DNA from: Akkermansia sp.
Lineage (GTDB): Bacteria > Verrucomicrobiota > Verrucomicrobiia > Verrucomicrobiales > Akkermansiaceae
DNA length: 32,340 nucleotides
Assembly: GCA_030535795.1 (NCBI GenBank)
Contig: JAUNRE010000016.1
Span: forward strand, 1 to 32,340
Direction: 5' to 3'
Part shown: piece by piece, positions 32,309 to 32,340 of the stretch
How the letters are laid out: each line of letters begins with the position of its first letter
How positions within the stretch are numbered: the first letter of the stretch is position 1
The notes under the pieces: model-generated
Databases searched by the model: none
Seen by the model: only the letters and a program-made list of their open reading frames with translations
What the model was told of the DNA's origin: nothing
Translations under genes and position numbers: made by a program

Positions 32309-32340
32309 AAGGTGACGCTGCGTAGCAGCGAAACCTTGGG
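32306..32340. repeat. Two-tier hairpin B
   Basis: An 8-bp outer stem (32306-32313 with 32333-32340) and a 6-bp inner stem (32316-32321 with 32325-32330) are separated by GA opposite AA. The apical loop is GTA. It is perfect in both stems and ends at the last base of the window. Confidence 0.88.

Larger units (their letters stand above)
31976..32340. repeat. Gene-free, hairpin-dense intergenic element running off the window
   Basis: This 365-base stretch has no credible gene. It holds at least eight short palindromes. Among them are GCGCC-GTA-GGCGC (31988-32000), GCCC-GTCA-GGGC (32012-32023), an 8-bp stem at 32067-32086, a bulged stem at 32095-32114, a two-tier hairpin at 32126-32160, a GCCCCG/CGGGGC pair (32183-32188 with 32212-32217), a GCGGG stem at 32247-32262, a 7-bp stem at 32276-32292 and a second two-tier hairpin at 32306-32340. 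The octamer GCGACAGC occurs three times (32111, 32139, 32200). The pattern suggests a REP-like or miniature mobile element, or a structured RNA. The element probably continues past the window end. Confidence 0.75.

Noticed and set aside
31976..32340. CRISPR array
   Set aside because: The repeats are palindromes of different sequence and spacing, without identical direct repeats separated by unique spacers.

Overview
This is a chromosomal window from a Gram-negative bacterium, G+C rich by eye. The best guess is Verrucomicrobiota, close to Akkermansia; this is inference. The clues are a double-length UvrA (also seen in Chlamydiae, in the same superphylum), lipopolysaccharide-type genes (LptF/G permease, phosphoethanolamine transferase), weak or absent Shine-Dalgarno sites before many genes, and several Sec-exported proteins that match no common family. 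No rRNA, tRNA, CRISPR array, transposase or phage gene was seen.

Layout. Bases 1-3500 (+) hold a phosphoethanolamine transferase, then a compact cdaA (c-di-AMP synthase), a 65-residue CdaR-like stub and bioD. A bidirectional terminator separates these from a minus-strand exported ankyrin protein and RNase R (rnr). The L25 ribosomal protein gene diverges from rnr and is followed by a terminator, an AT-rich gap, a 41-residue lipoprotein and another terminator. Bases 7584-10053 (-) are hisB-hisH-lptF/G, with hisH and the permease gene overlapping at GTGA. An exported HExxH peptidase (+) converges on a lipocalin (-), and tdh (+) follows. Bases 13153-16952 (-) are an exported metzincin-like protease, a ROK sugar kinase and a DUF4173-like membrane protein. 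A patatin-like phospholipase (+) comes next, then a minus-strand run of an anchored ankyrin protein, a Sel1-repeat protein and a small membrane protein. The last 12 kb hold a large bacterial alpha-2-macroglobulin with an intact thioester motif, and the four-ATPase UvrA.

The final 365 bases (31976-32340) are non-coding and dense with hairpins. They contain a 24-base terminal inverted repeat whose two mismatches both become G-U pairs in RNA, and two two-tier hairpins of the same design but different sequence. This is the least explained part of the window. A second theme is that promoters for several genes sit so close to the start codon that the mRNAs should be leaderless or nearly so.

Functionally the window mixes housekeeping (DNA repair, RNA decay, translation, histidine, biotin, threonine catabolism) with envelope biology (LPS transport and decoration, c-di-AMP signalling, exported proteases, lipocalin, protease-trapping macroglobulin).
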